Positions 8,952 through 19,785 are shown, numbered from the stretch's first letter. The stretch: 64,000 nt of DNA from Pseudomonadota bacterium (GCA_021323945.1 JAJPKA010000006.1:52391-116390); one strand, 5' to 3'. Translations and numbers: made by a program. Notes: a model not told the origin generated them from the letters alone.

Positions 8952-9575
8952 TTAGCTATATTTTTGTTTGCCTGCTGCAGCCGCTACTTCGTCGGCGAGT
9001 TCCCTACTCAGACCACCGAGCGCCTGGCTCAGCGCATCGGTACGACTAGCGCCATCCGTTCCAGCCGGTCTCGTTTGACGGCTGCTTCCCGAGGCCAGTA
9101 TGCGAGCCGACCTGGGATTCTTGATTAGCCAGCGGACCACAAGCACCGCTTGATTGCTGGAATCGATATCAAATCGGTCGACATCTATCTCAAGTTGATA
9201 GTCGACCTGCAAAGATCTGTTCCACGGAAAAAGTACCACACGGTCGGTGCCGAGAGCCTGACTCAGGTCACGCGCTAGAACCCTTGGAAAGCACTCGTTG
9301 AGAGGCTCGGCCCAGCGATCAACGCTCGAATATTCAACCCTGGTCGCTCCTATGCGGGTGGCCAGCCCCGTCCTGTCGAGGTACTGAGGAATGAGGACCG
9401 GGCCAACACCAAGGGTTAGGTCATGGTTGATGGTCGGGGCGGCACGGGGCAGTATCGGGTCGGAAGCCAGGACGTAGAACCGGGAATGGTCAGGTACTGG
9501 AGCAAGCATGGTGCAGCCGTAGAGTATAATTGCGAGCGACCAGAAGCCCGCTCGATAATGCACGTTGGCCTTCAT
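8952..9575 (-). CDS. ABC-type transport auxiliary lipoprotein (PqiC/YmbA-like)
   Basis: The protein begins with a lipoprotein signal sequence ending ...IILYGC (lipidation Cys at residue 21), followed by a region starting SRFYVLASDP that matches the start of the ABC_trans_aux/PqiC domain. PqiC-like lipoproteins sit on the inner face of the outer membrane and receive the MCE tunnel of phospholipid transporters. It overlaps the upstream MCE gene by 4 bp (ATGA), so translation is coupled, and it is the last gene of the mlaE-mlaF-mlaD-like operon. Confidence 0.82.
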   Translation of the reverse strand: MKANVHYRAGFWSLAIILYGCTMLAPVPDHSRFYVLASDPILPRAAPTINHDLTLGVGPVLIPQYLDRTGLATRIGATRVEYSSVDRWAEPLNECFPRVLARDLSQALGTDRVVLFPWNRSLQVDYQLEIDVDRFDIDSSNQAVLVVRWLIKNPRSARILASGSSRQTRPAGTDGASRTDALSQALGGLSRELADEVAAAAGKQKYS

Positions 9576-10582
9576 CGGTTCGGGTCTGGCTGCGCCCGAC
9601 CGCGGATGAGGATCGAGGGATTTCTATCCAGATCGGAGGCAAGCTCGCGCATGGCAACAGACGCCTCTCCCAGGCGGCCGGCGGCCTGGGTCAACTGGTA
9701 GATTAACGGGGAGTCTGGGTCCACTACCTGCTGCAAGTTGACCAAAGCGGCCCGCGCTCCTTGCATCGCACCCATCGCGCTTTCGGAGGTTTTTCGCAAA
9801 CTTTCAGAGGTTTCTCTCAAACTTATAATCAGGGGATCGAGATTGCCACTGAGCTTAGCCAGCGTCTCGCTGCTGGCCCTCGCCGTAGTGCTCAGGCTTC
9901 CCGCAGCACTGCCCAAGGCCACGACCGCGGTCTTCAATTGATCTGAGGAAACAAAATCTCGAGCCGACTGCGCGGCTTCGGTGAGCGACGAGACCAAGGC
10001 TGCGAAATCAATTTGGTCGAGCTTGCCAAGCCCCCGCATGGCAGCTTCCTGAATCTGTTCGAGCTGCGTGGGGAGGGTCGGGATCTCACGGTAAGCCTTA
10101 TTGTCGGGCTTTAGAACCAGTTCAGCCCGAGTGTCCGGAAAAAAATTCAAATCGACGTATAGAAGTCCGGTCAACAGGCTCTCAGTTGCCAGCCGAGCCC
10201 GCAATCCCACGTCGATCAGATGCTGCAAACCTTTTCCGTGAGCAAGATCGCCGCTGGCACCCAGTGAGGTAAGCTCCTTTTGGTCCAGCTCGATAATTAC
10301 CGGAAGCCTGAGTCTCTCCGCGCTCTCGGGGGTAATCGAACGGGTCGGGCTGTACCCTGGAAGATTGACCATTATTGATGCAACCGAGCCTATCCGCACT
10401 CCTCTGAACTTAACCGGAGCACCGACGTTCAGACCATTCAAACTTCCACTAAAGAAACAGACGAATCGGTCCTTGTGCGTGAACCAGTTACCTGCGCCAA
10501 GAATGACAACCAGGCCGATAACGATAACAATGCCGCCAATCACAAACGCACCCACTGCTGCAGGATTATTCTTTTTAACCAT
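9572..10582 (-). CDS. MCE-domain protein (MlaD/PqiB-like) of a lipid ABC transporter
   Basis: A single N-terminal membrane helix (about residues 8-32) anchors the protein in the inner membrane. The MCE domain follows with GSLNGLNVGAPVKFRGVRIGSV, the hallmark of MlaD/YrbD. After residue 150 there is a long helical, Ala/Ser-rich region typical of MCE proteins that form a needle across the periplasm. I placed the start at ATG 10582, giving an 8-bp overlap with the ATPase gene; a GTG at 10615 in the same frame adds 11 residues and cannot be excluded. Confidence 0.87.
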   Translation of the reverse strand: MVKKNNPAAVGAFVIGGIVIVIGLVVILGAGNWFTHKDRFVCFFSGSLNGLNVGAPVKFRGVRIGSVASIMVNLPGYSPTRSITPESAERLRLPVIIELDQKELTSLGASGDLAHGKGLQHLIDVGLRARLATESLLTGLLYVDLNFFPDTRAELVLKPDNKAYREIPTLPTQLEQIQEAAMRGLGKLDQIDFAALVSSLTEAAQSARDFVSSDQLKTAVVALGSAAGSLSTTARASSETLAKLSGNLDPLIISLRETSESLRKTSESAMGAMQGARAALVNLQQVVDPDSPLIYQLTQAAGRLGEASVAMRELASDLDRNPSILIRGRAQPDPNR

Positions 10583-11408
10583 CGAACTGACGCGTTGTTT
10601 CGCCCTCCTGGCCACGTGTCAAAAACCGGCGCACCGTCGAATTGGTCGAATGCGCGAGCAAATCTTTAGGATCTCCATGGGCGGTCATTGTGCGCTTTTC
10701 TGCGTCCAGGAAGATCGAATTATCGGCGATTGCAAAGATGCTCGGCAGCTCATGTGTCACGATCACGATGGTTGCCCCGAGGCTTTCGCGCAGTTCGAGG
10801 ATAAGCTCATCCAACAGTCGTGAGCTAATCGGATCGAGGCCTGCAGAAGGCTCGTCAAAGAACAGGATTTCAGGATCCAGCGCCATCGCGCGCGCGAGTC
10901 CGGCCCGCTTCTGCATCCCACCACTGATGTCGCTGGGGTAGTAATCCTCGAAGCCGGCGAGACCGACGAGCGACAGCTTGAAGCGCGCCACTTCTCGGAT
11001 TTGGGCTGGCTTAAGGTCAGTGAACTGACTCAGGGGAAGAGCGACGTTCTCTGCGAGAGTCATGGAACTCCACAGCGCCCCTCTCTGATATAGCACGCCG
11101 ATACGTCGCAACATCTGCTCGCGCTGCTCAGGATCGGCACTAGTGAAATTGAAGTCGCCATAAAAAATCTCCCCTTGAGCAGGCTCAAGCAGGCCGATCA
11201 AGTGGCGCAGAAGTGTGCTCTTGCCGCATCCGCTGCCACCCATGATCGCGAAAATATCGCCACGATGCACCGTAAAATTCAGATCGTGCATCAGCACAAA
11301 AGTGCCAAACGCCATCGTCAGATCCTTGACGATAATGTGCGCCGGGCGTTGTTGAGGTGCTTTTAGTCCGTCTGCCAACTGCTGTTCCTCGCCGAGCTCA
11401 AATCCCAA
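10575..11408 (-). CDS. MlaF-like ATPase of the MCE lipid transporter
   Basis: This cytoplasmic ABC ATPase powers the MCE/MlaE lipid transporter. Walker A is GGSGCGKST near residue 57, the signature is SGGMQKRAG at 162, Walker B is ILFFDEPSAGLDP at 181, and the switch histidine is H219 (VTHE). The MQKR variant after SGG is characteristic of the Mla/Ttg2A ATPases. The gene overlaps the permease upstream by 11 bp and the MCE gene downstream by about 8 bp, which indicates a tightly coupled operon. Confidence 0.92.
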   Translation of the reverse strand: MGFELGEEQQLADGLKAPQQRPAHIIVKDLTMAFGTFVLMHDLNFTVHRGDIFAIMGGSGCGKSTLLRHLIGLLEPAQGEIFYGDFNFTSADPEQREQMLRRIGVLYQRGALWSSMTLAENVALPLSQFTDLKPAQIREVARFKLSLVGLAGFEDYYPSDISGGMQKRAGLARAMALDPEILFFDEPSAGLDPISSRLLDELILELRESLGATIVIVTHELPSIFAIADNSIFLDAEKRTMTAHGDPKDLLAHSTNSTVRRFLTRGQEGETTRQFDG

Positions 11409-12582
11409 GAATTTTGAAGATCACGGCGAACATTCCACACGCCACGACCACCAGGACGATACTCGTGACGACCGCCTGGGTCGCAGCATCACCAACCGCT
11501 GACGCGCTCCCGCCACACTGGAAACCGCGAAAACAGCCCGAGATCGCAATTAATACGCCGTAGACCGTAGCCTTGAAGACACCCCCAAAAATCTGCGTAA
11601 GAGTCAGCGCGGCCGCTGTCTCCCTATAATAGAGCGGCAGTGGTATTCCGAGCATTGTGAATCCGACCGCTGCACCACCCAACATCCCCATCAGGTCCGA
11701 GTACAAACACAGGATAGGCATCATCAGGACTAACGCCATTAAGCGTGGTAATACCAGAAACTCCAACGGTGAGATGCCCATTGTGGTCAGCGCGTCGATC
11801 TCTTCGGTGATTCTCATGGTCCCCAGACGTGCGGCAAATGCAGCACCAGTGCGACCAGACATAATGATTGCAGTCATCATCGCACCCATGTCACGGGCCA
11901 TTCCAATCGCTACAAGATCAGCAACGTAAATGGCCGCACCGAACTGCTGCAGCTGTACCGCACCCATAAAGGCGAGAATGACGCCGACAAGAAAACTAAT
12001 AAGCGAGACAATGCCAAGGGCATTGGCTCCCGTCTCCTGAACCACTTGAAAAAGATCCACTTTTCGAAATCGCGCTTTGCCACTGGCCAGCTTGATAAAG
12101 GCGAGGGTCAATGACCCCAAAAAGGCGGAAAAGCGCTTGAATGATGTAGCGACAGCGATGGCGCGCCGGCCAATTCTTTCCAGAAACGAAGGTTCAGGCC
12201 GCTTAATGGCTCGCGCACCTTCTCGCTCCGGGACTGCCTCAGAGAGCTGGACCAGCCGGCTGAGCCCAGGAGGGAGCTTAGCCAGCTCGATCTCTACTTG
12301 GTGGTTCCGGCAAGTATCGACTATCGGTTTCAGAAATATGAGGAGACCGCTGTCCCACTTGCCCAGCTCTTCCGCGACAAACTTCAGCTTGGCCGGCGGC
12401 TTGGTCGAGATTTCCACGATTACGGCTTCTGGGGAGGGGAGATGACCTCGAAGCTGCCAATCGCCCCGGAGCGCTACGGTCAGCAGCGTGTCTGATTCGC
12501 TCCAGACGCTGAAATTGCCGGTTGTCATCAAACAGTCGAGATCGTCGGTGACAGCAGGAAATGAGGCGGTTTTGTCGCGCAA
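11398..12582 (-). CDS. MlaE-like permease with a fused N-terminal STAS-like domain
   Basis: Residues about 165-394 are the MlaE permease: the amphipathic interfacial segment, then GIVSLISFLVGVILAFMGA, the conserved MTAIIMSGRTGAAFAARLGTM loop with EEIDALTTMGI, and further helices. Residues 25-115 form a soluble alpha/beta region compatible with a STAS domain, which in E. coli Mla is the separate protein MlaB. Fusion forms of this kind are known in the family. It is the first gene of the four-gene operon on the minus strand. A separate MlaB or MlaC gene is not in the window. Confidence 0.88.
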   Translation of the reverse strand: MRDKTASFPAVTDDLDCLMTTGNFSVWSESDTLLTVALRGDWQLRGHLPSPEAVIVEISTKPPAKLKFVAEELGKWDSGLLIFLKPIVDTCRNHQVEIELAKLPPGLSRLVQLSEAVPEREGARAIKRPEPSFLERIGRRAIAVATSFKRFSAFLGSLTLAFIKLASGKARFRKVDLFQVVQETGANALGIVSLISFLVGVILAFMGAVQLQQFGAAIYVADLVAIGMARDMGAMMTAIIMSGRTGAAFAARLGTMRITEEIDALTTMGISPLEFLVLPRLMALVLMMPILCLYSDLMGMLGGAAVGFTMLGIPLPLYYRETAAALTLTQIFGGVFKATVYGVLIAISGCFRGFQCGGSASAVGDAATQAVVTSIVLVVVACGMFAVIFKILGI

Positions 12583-12969
12583 CGGTTGAACAACCGCGAT
12601 TTAATTCGACGGGTCACAATTGCTCGTTAAACTGGATACGATTAGGGAGCCGGGTCGCGCAGCCCTGCCACGAAACTGGTTGGCCTGATGTGAGACTATA
12701 TGACACGTGCCTACCGGGCGAGTTCTTGTAACTCAGCATCATATTATCCGTGTGAGTAGGAATTTTTGTGAGGCTCATTCGTTAAATCGTGCTTCTAGCT
12801 GCGCTGGATTGCGGTTCTGCGCGAGCGAGTTGCTGCACAGCTCGCCAAGCTGACTGCTCCCCGTGGCACTTTGTGGATGGGAAATATCCCGTTGAACCGG
12901 AACACCAGCGCTGTCTTGATCAATTGCAAGTTGTTGTAAAGCATCCATCACTCTGTTAGCGGAAGATTC
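12583..12969. other. Intergenic stretch without recognised gene
   Basis: No convincing coding frame, RNA or terminator was found between the mla-type operon start and the decayed dehydrogenase. It should hold the promoter of the minus-strand operon. An antisense frame at 12775-13152 has no recognisable content. Confidence 0.4.
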
Positions 12970-13546
12970 ATGAAGATCGGATGCACCCCTGCCGTTCACC
13001 GATCGACAATGCCGGGTCATTGAGCGGTCTGCGCCAGGCATTGAACTAATATACCCCGAGATCACGTATGAAACAGGAAGCCCGTACTTCCCAACCGCGG
13101 TTGACCCGGTGGTCCGCGACTGCCAAGTGCTGGTTGGCCATATCAATCCCAAAGCTCGAGGGAATGACTCCGCGCGCCGATGGATCCACCTGTTTAGCGC
13201 CGCCGTCGCTCATCTGCTGCAGAGTGACTTGGGCGCCTTGGCTCGCCCATATGTGATGGGTGCAATGTTGCAGCATTGCCGTGGCCTGAAACTTTCCTTA
13301 GAAGCCCAGGCAACGGGTCAGTGGACTCATCAAGAAGTCCGAACAATGTACCATTCGCTCTGTGGTAGAGCCCTTGGAATAATTGGCCATGGCTCGATTG
13401 GGCAAGCTGTAGCGGGACTGGCCCGGGCATTCGGCATCGAAGTGGCGGCGCTCAAACGGGACCCTTTCTTACGTCGCGATCCCGGCTGGAGTCTGCCTAA
13501 CCGTCATCAGGTATGCGCAGTAGGCGCGGGGTCGCAAACGGCGTGA
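12970..13546 (+). pseudogene. Decayed D-2-hydroxyacid dehydrogenase
   Basis: In one frame the region reads LPFTDRQCRVIERSAPG..ELIYPEITYETG, then VVRDCQVLVGHINPKA, RRWIHLFSA, YVMGAMLQHCRGL, and CGRALGIIGHGSIGQAVAGLARAFG, which is the order of an NAD-dependent D-isomer 2-hydroxyacid dehydrogenase (GxGxxG at GHGSIG). It is broken in three ways. The ATG at 12970 is in a different frame from residue 5 onward and runs to an early stop. About 20 residues are missing between HLLQSDLG and YVMGAML. The frame ends soon after the nucleotide-binding loop, so the catalytic His half is absent. An ORF from 13109 to 13546 remains open but should not be active. Confidence 0.78.
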
Positions 13547-13586
13547 GCGCTTGACTCTGCGCAACTAGCGATCATCCTCCGCATGT

Positions 13587-14501
13587 TCACGGGCAGTTGT
13601 GGGCAGGTCGGTAACCCGCCTGCTCAGCGGCCTGCGGACTCGGGAATGGGACGCGATTGTCTGACGAGATAGCTGAATAGTACGGGCATCCCGGCCATTC
13701 GAAAATGTGGCTGCTAGCGTCGCCAAGCACCGGTCCGCTTGTCGGCTCGCTGCCGGTGCGACATCCGTTGGCATCGAGGAGAAGAGGCGATTCAGTGCCG
13801 TGACGGAAATCTTGTGGCTGCACCGGATGGGGATCGCTCCACAATCCGATTTTCGCTTTCATCGCCGCGCACTCCGCGGCCGCATAAGCTGTTCGGTCGG
13901 CCGGACTCTGCTCGTCCTCGTATTGCTTATAGTGCCACGCCATTCCCGCCTTCACCTGGTCGAGATCCGCGTCTTCGCCGTTCGGCAATATCACCTTGCA
14001 GATAAGCCGCCCATAGGACCGTTCGTTTTCGCAATCGAGCCTGACGGTTTTGCCCCAGAGCATCTTGCTCAGGTGCTGCGTCGATTGCGAACCGAACGCT
14101 TGACCATGCTCCGGAGCGTCGATTCCTTGGAGACGGACGGCCCGCACCATGCCGTTTGGGGCAAGCGCCACATCGATCGTGTCGCCATCGGTGACGCTAA
14201 CGACCTTACCGGTATACCTGTTCGGCAAGTAGATGGCTGACGCTGGCGCGAAGGGCGCACCGACTGCGGCAGACGGCGTGGGCAGGTTTGAGTTTATAGA
14301 GGTAACCTCGACGGATTTCGGAGTAGCCAAGTGCAGGACCCACGCCCCTGCCATCGCGCCGGCGACGAAGTAGCACACGGCCAACCCCATCATCGCGCGG
14401 TACGCTCGCGGCGAGCGACGCCAGCGTAAGCGGATATAGGCCGCGCCGGCGACCGCCAGCACGAACGCCGTGAAGACCACCCAACTCCAGTTCAGCATCA
14501 C
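13587..14501 (-). CDS. Membrane-anchored thermonuclease-like protein with C-terminal Cys-Cys domain
   Basis: The N-terminus has two hydrophobic segments (about 5-25 and 35-60) that should anchor it in or send it across the membrane. Residues 95-205 are a staphylococcal nuclease fold: VVSVTDGDTIDVAL, VRLQGIDAPEHGQAFG, and RSYGRLICKVIL, carrying the Arg/Asp/Glu/Arg pattern of active members. The C-terminal 40 residues (SHIFEWPGCPYYSAIS ... AGYRPAHNCP) match the small Ada-like metal-binding or 'sunset' domain often attached to secreted nucleases. It probably degrades nucleic acid outside the cytoplasm. It stands alone on the minus strand, 40 bp from the decayed dehydrogenase. Confidence 0.8.
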   Translation of the reverse strand: MMLNWSWVVFTAFVLAVAGAAYIRLRWRRSPRAYRAMMGLAVCYFVAGAMAGAWVLHLATPKSVEVTSINSNLPTPSAAVGAPFAPASAIYLPNRYTGKVVSVTDGDTIDVALAPNGMVRAVRLQGIDAPEHGQAFGSQSTQHLSKMLWGKTVRLDCENERSYGRLICKVILPNGEDADLDQVKAGMAWHYKQYEDEQSPADRTAYAAAECAAMKAKIGLWSDPHPVQPQDFRHGTESPLLLDANGCRTGSEPTSGPVLGDASSHIFEWPGCPYYSAISSDNRVPFPSPQAAEQAGYRPAHNCP

Positions 14502-14751
14502 GGTTTTGGGAGCACCGCGTCGGCATAGGTGTGCCGCTGCGCTCCACCTATCGAAAGCTGTCCTCTTTCAACTATGCCCAACGTAACCTTGACGTTTCAT
14601 ACCGCAACGGCCCGGCCGCTCGACTCATTACTATGATCTGGCATGCGGGCTTTTTGCGGAGAATCTGAAGCGAAGAGTTGAGGGCCGTGACCTCTTCAAT
14701 GTGATAGATTCGGGCTGAGGTTATTGAGTCCTGACACAGCCCTTCGCTCGC

Positions 14752-15540
14752 TCACACACGGCAAAGCAGACCACCATCTACTGCTATAGAAGTTCCCGTG
14801 ACGAAAGCCGAGGCCGGCGACACCAAATAAAGAAGAGCTCCCGCAACCTCATCCGGTTTCAACAGCCGACGGTACGGCAAATATCTGACGAGACGCGAGC
14901 TAAATTCACCCTCCTGAGTTGCAGGACTGTCGGGTACGTCGAGCCAGCTGCATTCAAGCAGGTTTACTCGGATATTGCGTCGAGCCCATTCCAGTGCCAG
15001 CGAACGCACCAGGTTCAACACCGCGGCTTTGGCTGCACAGTAGAGGGTCGCATTGGGTACCCCTCGCTCGGCCATCACGCTATTGATGTGAACCATTACC
15101 CCGCCCCCGCGCTGGAGCATTACCTGTCCCGCTTCCTGCGACGCGTACCAGACCGACTTGAAATTTGAGGCCCAGACTTGCTCCAAAGCAGCATCATCGA
15201 TGGTCTCGGCCGGAGCGTAGAGCGGCTTGTCGAGGGCGGTTACCAGGATGTCGAGCCCGCCCAGTTCCTTGACGGCTAGCTCAACCGTAGTTTTGCTATC
15301 TGTTCGTAGAACGGCACTCTGCATATGCACCGGCGGATTAGGCTGTCCTGCATCGCTGACAGCCTTGACGGTGATCTCAAGCGCATCGGTGACATCTGGG
15401 TCCTGCGATGCCAACAAGACCTTGGCGCCCGCCTCGACCAGCGCCACGGCAGCCGTCCGTCCGACGGGGTGTTCAGCGCCCACAACAAGAGCGCGCCGAC
15501 CAGACAGCAAAAAATCATTCATTGCTTCAGTCCGCACCAT
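14752..15540 (-). CDS. SDR-family oxidoreductase with an altered cofactor loop
   Basis: The 262-aa protein has the Rossmann fold and length of classical short-chain dehydrogenases, with INSVMAERGVPN before the YCAAK catalytic Tyr-x3-Lys, the NIRVNLLECSW segment and a C-terminal SAFVTGTSIAVDGG. The N-terminal cofactor loop reads GAEHPVGRT in place of TGxxxGxG, so NAD(P) binding may be changed. It lies 36 bp behind another SDR gene on the same strand, and the two are likely one operon. Substrate is unknown. Confidence 0.83.
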   Translation of the reverse strand: MVRTEAMNDFLLSGRRALVVGAEHPVGRTAAVALVEAGAKVLLASQDPDVTDALEITVKAVSDAGQPNPPVHMQSAVLRTDSKTTVELAVKELGGLDILVTALDKPLYAPAETIDDAALEQVWASNFKSVWYASQEAGQVMLQRGGGVMVHINSVMAERGVPNATLYCAAKAAVLNLVRSLALEWARRNIRVNLLECSWLDVPDSPATQEGEFSSRLVRYLPYRRLLKPDEVAGALLYLVSPASAFVTGTSIAVDGGLLCRV

Positions 15541-15576
15541 TTTCGAACCTCGAGTAGGTCAGCCGGGCTTGTACTA

Positions 15577-16368
15577 TCAGCCCAGCTGAGGGATGACGCC
15601 GGTCGGTGCGATTCCACCGGCCAAGCCGCCGCCGTCGATGACAATGAGCTGGCCATTGATGTGGTTCGAGGCATCTGAAGACAGGAAGACAGCCAGCGGT
15701 CCGAGATCCTCGTCATAACCAACTCGTCCGATAGGGATAAACTTGCCACCCTTAAAGAATTGCATTAAGCGCTCGTTATGGGGGAAGATTCCGGGGACGA
15801 TACAGTTCGTCTGGATATTGTCTCCCGCATAAGTAAGGGCCAGCGAGCGTGTAAGCTGGATGACGCCGCCCTTTGCGCACGCATACATATAGTTATGTTT
15901 CTCGCCCCTCAACCCGTAACCTGATGCAACATTGATAATCTTGCCACTTTTACGGGCCACCATGTGCGGGATTACGGCCCTGGCGCAGTAGAATTGACTT
16001 GAAAGATTTATATCGATGCCGCGGCGCCATTCCGCATCAGTGATCTGATCGAGCGGTTTACCCAATTGATCTTCTCCGCCACCGGCATTGTTGATAAGCA
16101 CGTCTATCCGGCCGAATTCGCTCAATGCTTTTGCGACCATTGCATCAACCTGCTCTGATACCGCGACGTCGGTCGGCACCGTCAGACAGCGTCCACCCAG
16201 CTCACGTATGCGTCCGGCCGTCTCCTCCAGCTGTGACCGAGTGCGTGAGGCGGCCACTATGTCCACGCCGCAGCTCGCTAACTTCAGGGCCATGGCGCGC
16301 CCGAGTCCGCGACCAGCCCCAGTGACCACGGCCACCTTGCCTGCAATGTTCAAGTTGTCGAGAATCAT
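15577..16368 (-). CDS. SDR-family oxidoreductase
   Basis: A classical SDR of 263 aa: cofactor loop VTGAGRGLGRAMA at residues 15-27, NNAGGGED motif, NVASGYG with the catalytic serine, and YACAK as the Tyr-x3-Lys pair, ending GQLIVIDGGG. Such enzymes oxidise or reduce alcohols, ketones or acyl-CoA intermediates with NAD(P)(H). It is first in a two-gene minus-strand unit with the SDR at 14752 and divergent from the DsbA-like gene at 16490, with about 120 bp of shared promoter region. Confidence 0.88.
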   Translation of the reverse strand: MILDNLNIAGKVAVVTGAGRGLGRAMALKLASCGVDIVAASRTRSQLEETAGRIRELGGRCLTVPTDVAVSEQVDAMVAKALSEFGRIDVLINNAGGGEDQLGKPLDQITDAEWRRGIDINLSSQFYCARAVIPHMVARKSGKIINVASGYGLRGEKHNYMYACAKGGVIQLTRSLALTYAGDNIQTNCIVPGIFPHNERLMQFFKGGKFIPIGRVGYDEDLGPLAVFLSSDASNHINGQLIVIDGGGLAGGIAPTGVIPQLG

Positions 16369-16489
16369 GTAGAGTCCCCAGATTAACGTCGCCCAATGCC
16401 TGGATCGGCGGGCAGCGCATTTCGCTGGATGAAACTAACACACCTAACATCCGGGTTGTACGTGCTTTCTTGATACACCGAGGTAAAAA

Positions 16490-17116
16490 ATGGCTCCCAG
16501 TCTCATTATGTTCGCGGATTTCATATGCCCTTTTTGCTACATAGGCTTTGAGACGGTGCGTCGACTGCAACCCGAATTCGGCTTCGACATCGAATGGAAA
16601 GGCTTTCAAATACATCCGGAATGGCCCGCCGAGGGAATGAGCGCCCAGGCATATAGGCCCGCAATCGATGCCGAAACCCGCCGTGCAGTATGGCAGCGTA
16701 TCGCGGCTCTGGGCGAAGCCGTGGGACTCGAGCTAAAGCCACCCGAATTACTGGCCAATTCTCGCTCCGCACTGGAGGCAGCAGAGTTTGCCAGGGAATT
16801 TGGCAAAGCGGAAGTATTCGAAGATCGAATCTTCCGCGCCTATTTCAGGGAAAATCTCAATATCGGCAGTTCAGGCGTACTCGCCGAACTGGCCGCCGAG
16901 ACCGGTCTCGATGGTAAAGAACTAATCCTTGCTCTTGAATCGGGACGCTATCGCAACCGCTTGCAGGAAAACGCGGTTGCTGCCCAACAGCGTGGAGTCG
17001 ACGGAGTTCCGACTTTTTTCCTCGGAGATTACCCACTCGTTGGTGCGCAAAGCGAGCAAGTAATGAGGCAGATATTGCAGCGGTATGTTCAGCGCCTGGC
17101 CGGGCCGTCAAAGTAA
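16490..17116 (+). CDS. DsbA-family (FrnE-like) thiol oxidoreductase
   Basis: The 208-aa protein starts directly with the thioredoxin fold and has no signal peptide, so it should be cytoplasmic. The active site is C-P-F-C in ADFICPFCYIG. The helical insertion and the GVDGVPTFFLGDYPLVGAQ segment with the cis-Pro loop (GVPTFF) place it in the FrnE/2-hydroxychromene-2-carboxylate isomerase-like branch of DsbA proteins. The ATG follows GAGGTAAAAA. A TusA-like gene follows 77 bp downstream on the same strand, so both may act in thiol chemistry. Confidence 0.88.
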   Translation: MAPSLIMFADFICPFCYIGFETVRRLQPEFGFDIEWKGFQIHPEWPAEGMSAQAYRPAIDAETRRAVWQRIAALGEAVGLELKPPELLANSRSALEAAEFAREFGKAEVFEDRIFRAYFRENLNIGSSGVLAELAAETGLDGKELILALESGRYRNRLQENAVAAQQRGVDGVPTFFLGDYPLVGAQSEQVMRQILQRYVQRLAGPSK

Positions 17117-17193
17117 GGCTGATTTGCTCCTCCAACGTTGAATAGCTGCGGCTTGCCGCGCGTCTGCCGTGTCTTGGCGTTAGCTATGCTAGT

Positions 17194-17427
17194 TTGGAAA
17201 GCGTGGCACACGCGGAGAAACTCGATCTCAGAGGCATGAAATGCCCGCTCAACTGGGCGCACGCCAAAGTCCGCTTGGAGCAGATGGCAAAAGGCGAACA
17301 ACTCGAGCTTCTGCTGGATGACCCGCGAGGTGTGCGAGATATACCACGCGCCGCGGAAGCCGAAGGTTATGCGATCCTGCAAATCACCAGCTGTAGCGAT
17401 GGTTGGCGAATTCAAATTGAGAAATGA
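17194..17427 (+). CDS. TusA-like sulfur carrier of the CPLN type
   Basis: This 77-aa protein has the TusA fold signature LDLRGMKCPLNWAHAKVRLEQM with the persulfide cysteine in KCPLN, followed by LELLLDDPRGVRDIPRAAEAEGYAI. In TusA itself the motif is CPxP; the CPLN variant marks a distinct subgroup of TusA-related proteins whose carrier role is less well established. Start is uncertain: TTG 17194 gives the longest form and GTG 17203 is equally possible; neither has a strong ribosome site. Confidence 0.83.
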   Translation: MESVAHAEKLDLRGMKCPLNWAHAKVRLEQMAKGEQLELLLDDPRGVRDIPRAAEAEGYAILQITSCSDGWRIQIEK

Positions 17428-17597
17428 GAGATTTGGGGACCCTCTGCTCTATGCCTTCAACGGACGACCAAAACTGCACCGACAGAGCGCTTCGGGCGGC
17501 CTGACGCCACACCATTAGCTGTATGCTCCTCTGCCGTCGGAACCTCATGTGTAAAGCTGTCGGCTCATGCCGAACCGGGGTTTGCATCGGCTTTAGG

Positions 17598-17601
17598 CCG
17601 C
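17598..17601. repeat. Left 4-bp target-site duplication of the IS21 element
   Basis: CCGC directly abuts the left terminus (TGTCAACGCC...) and is repeated at 19872-19875 next to the right terminus. Four to eight bp is the usual range for the IS21 family. Confidence 0.75.
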
Positions 17602-17608
17602 TGTCAAC

Positions 17609-17661
17609 GCCAGTTGAATGTTGACCCATCTATGCTCGGATCGCCGAAGTAAAACTGACCC
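17609..17661 (+). repeat. Left terminal repeats of the IS21 element
   Basis: Two repeats, 17609-17627 and 17643-17661, each start GCC and end TGACCC. The first matches the inner right repeat and the second matches the outer right repeat at about 15-16 of 19 positions. Confidence 0.8.
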
Positions 17662-17688
17662 ACGTGGAGCGGTCTGATCAGGGGGAGC

Positions 17689-17711
17689 GCGAGGGGGACC
17701 TTCCCCCTCGC
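17689..17711. repeat. Perfect 10-bp hairpin inside the IS21 left end
   Basis: GCGAGGGGGA (17689-17698) and TCCCCCTCGC (17702-17711) form a perfect stem with a 3-base loop, 65 bp before the passenger gene start. No T run follows. It could block read-through transcription entering the element or shield the passenger transcript. Confidence 0.55.
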
Positions 17712-17776
17712 CGCCCTGTGTTGAATATGCAAAACTTCGTGCGCTTGCGCCGCCTGCCGGCGAAGGGAGAGGTGCA

Positions 17777-19785
<2,009 letters not shown>

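Noticed and set aside
12775..13152. Minus-strand frame opposite the decayed dehydrogenase
   Set aside because: No recognisable content, no ribosome site, and its upstream part is antisense to the clear dehydrogenase remnant.
17581..17592. TTTGCATCGGC left of the IS21 element, also present in its right terminus
   Set aside because: Eleven shared bases could suggest a second IS end, but there is no matching second repeat or TGACCC block next to it, so chance is more likely.
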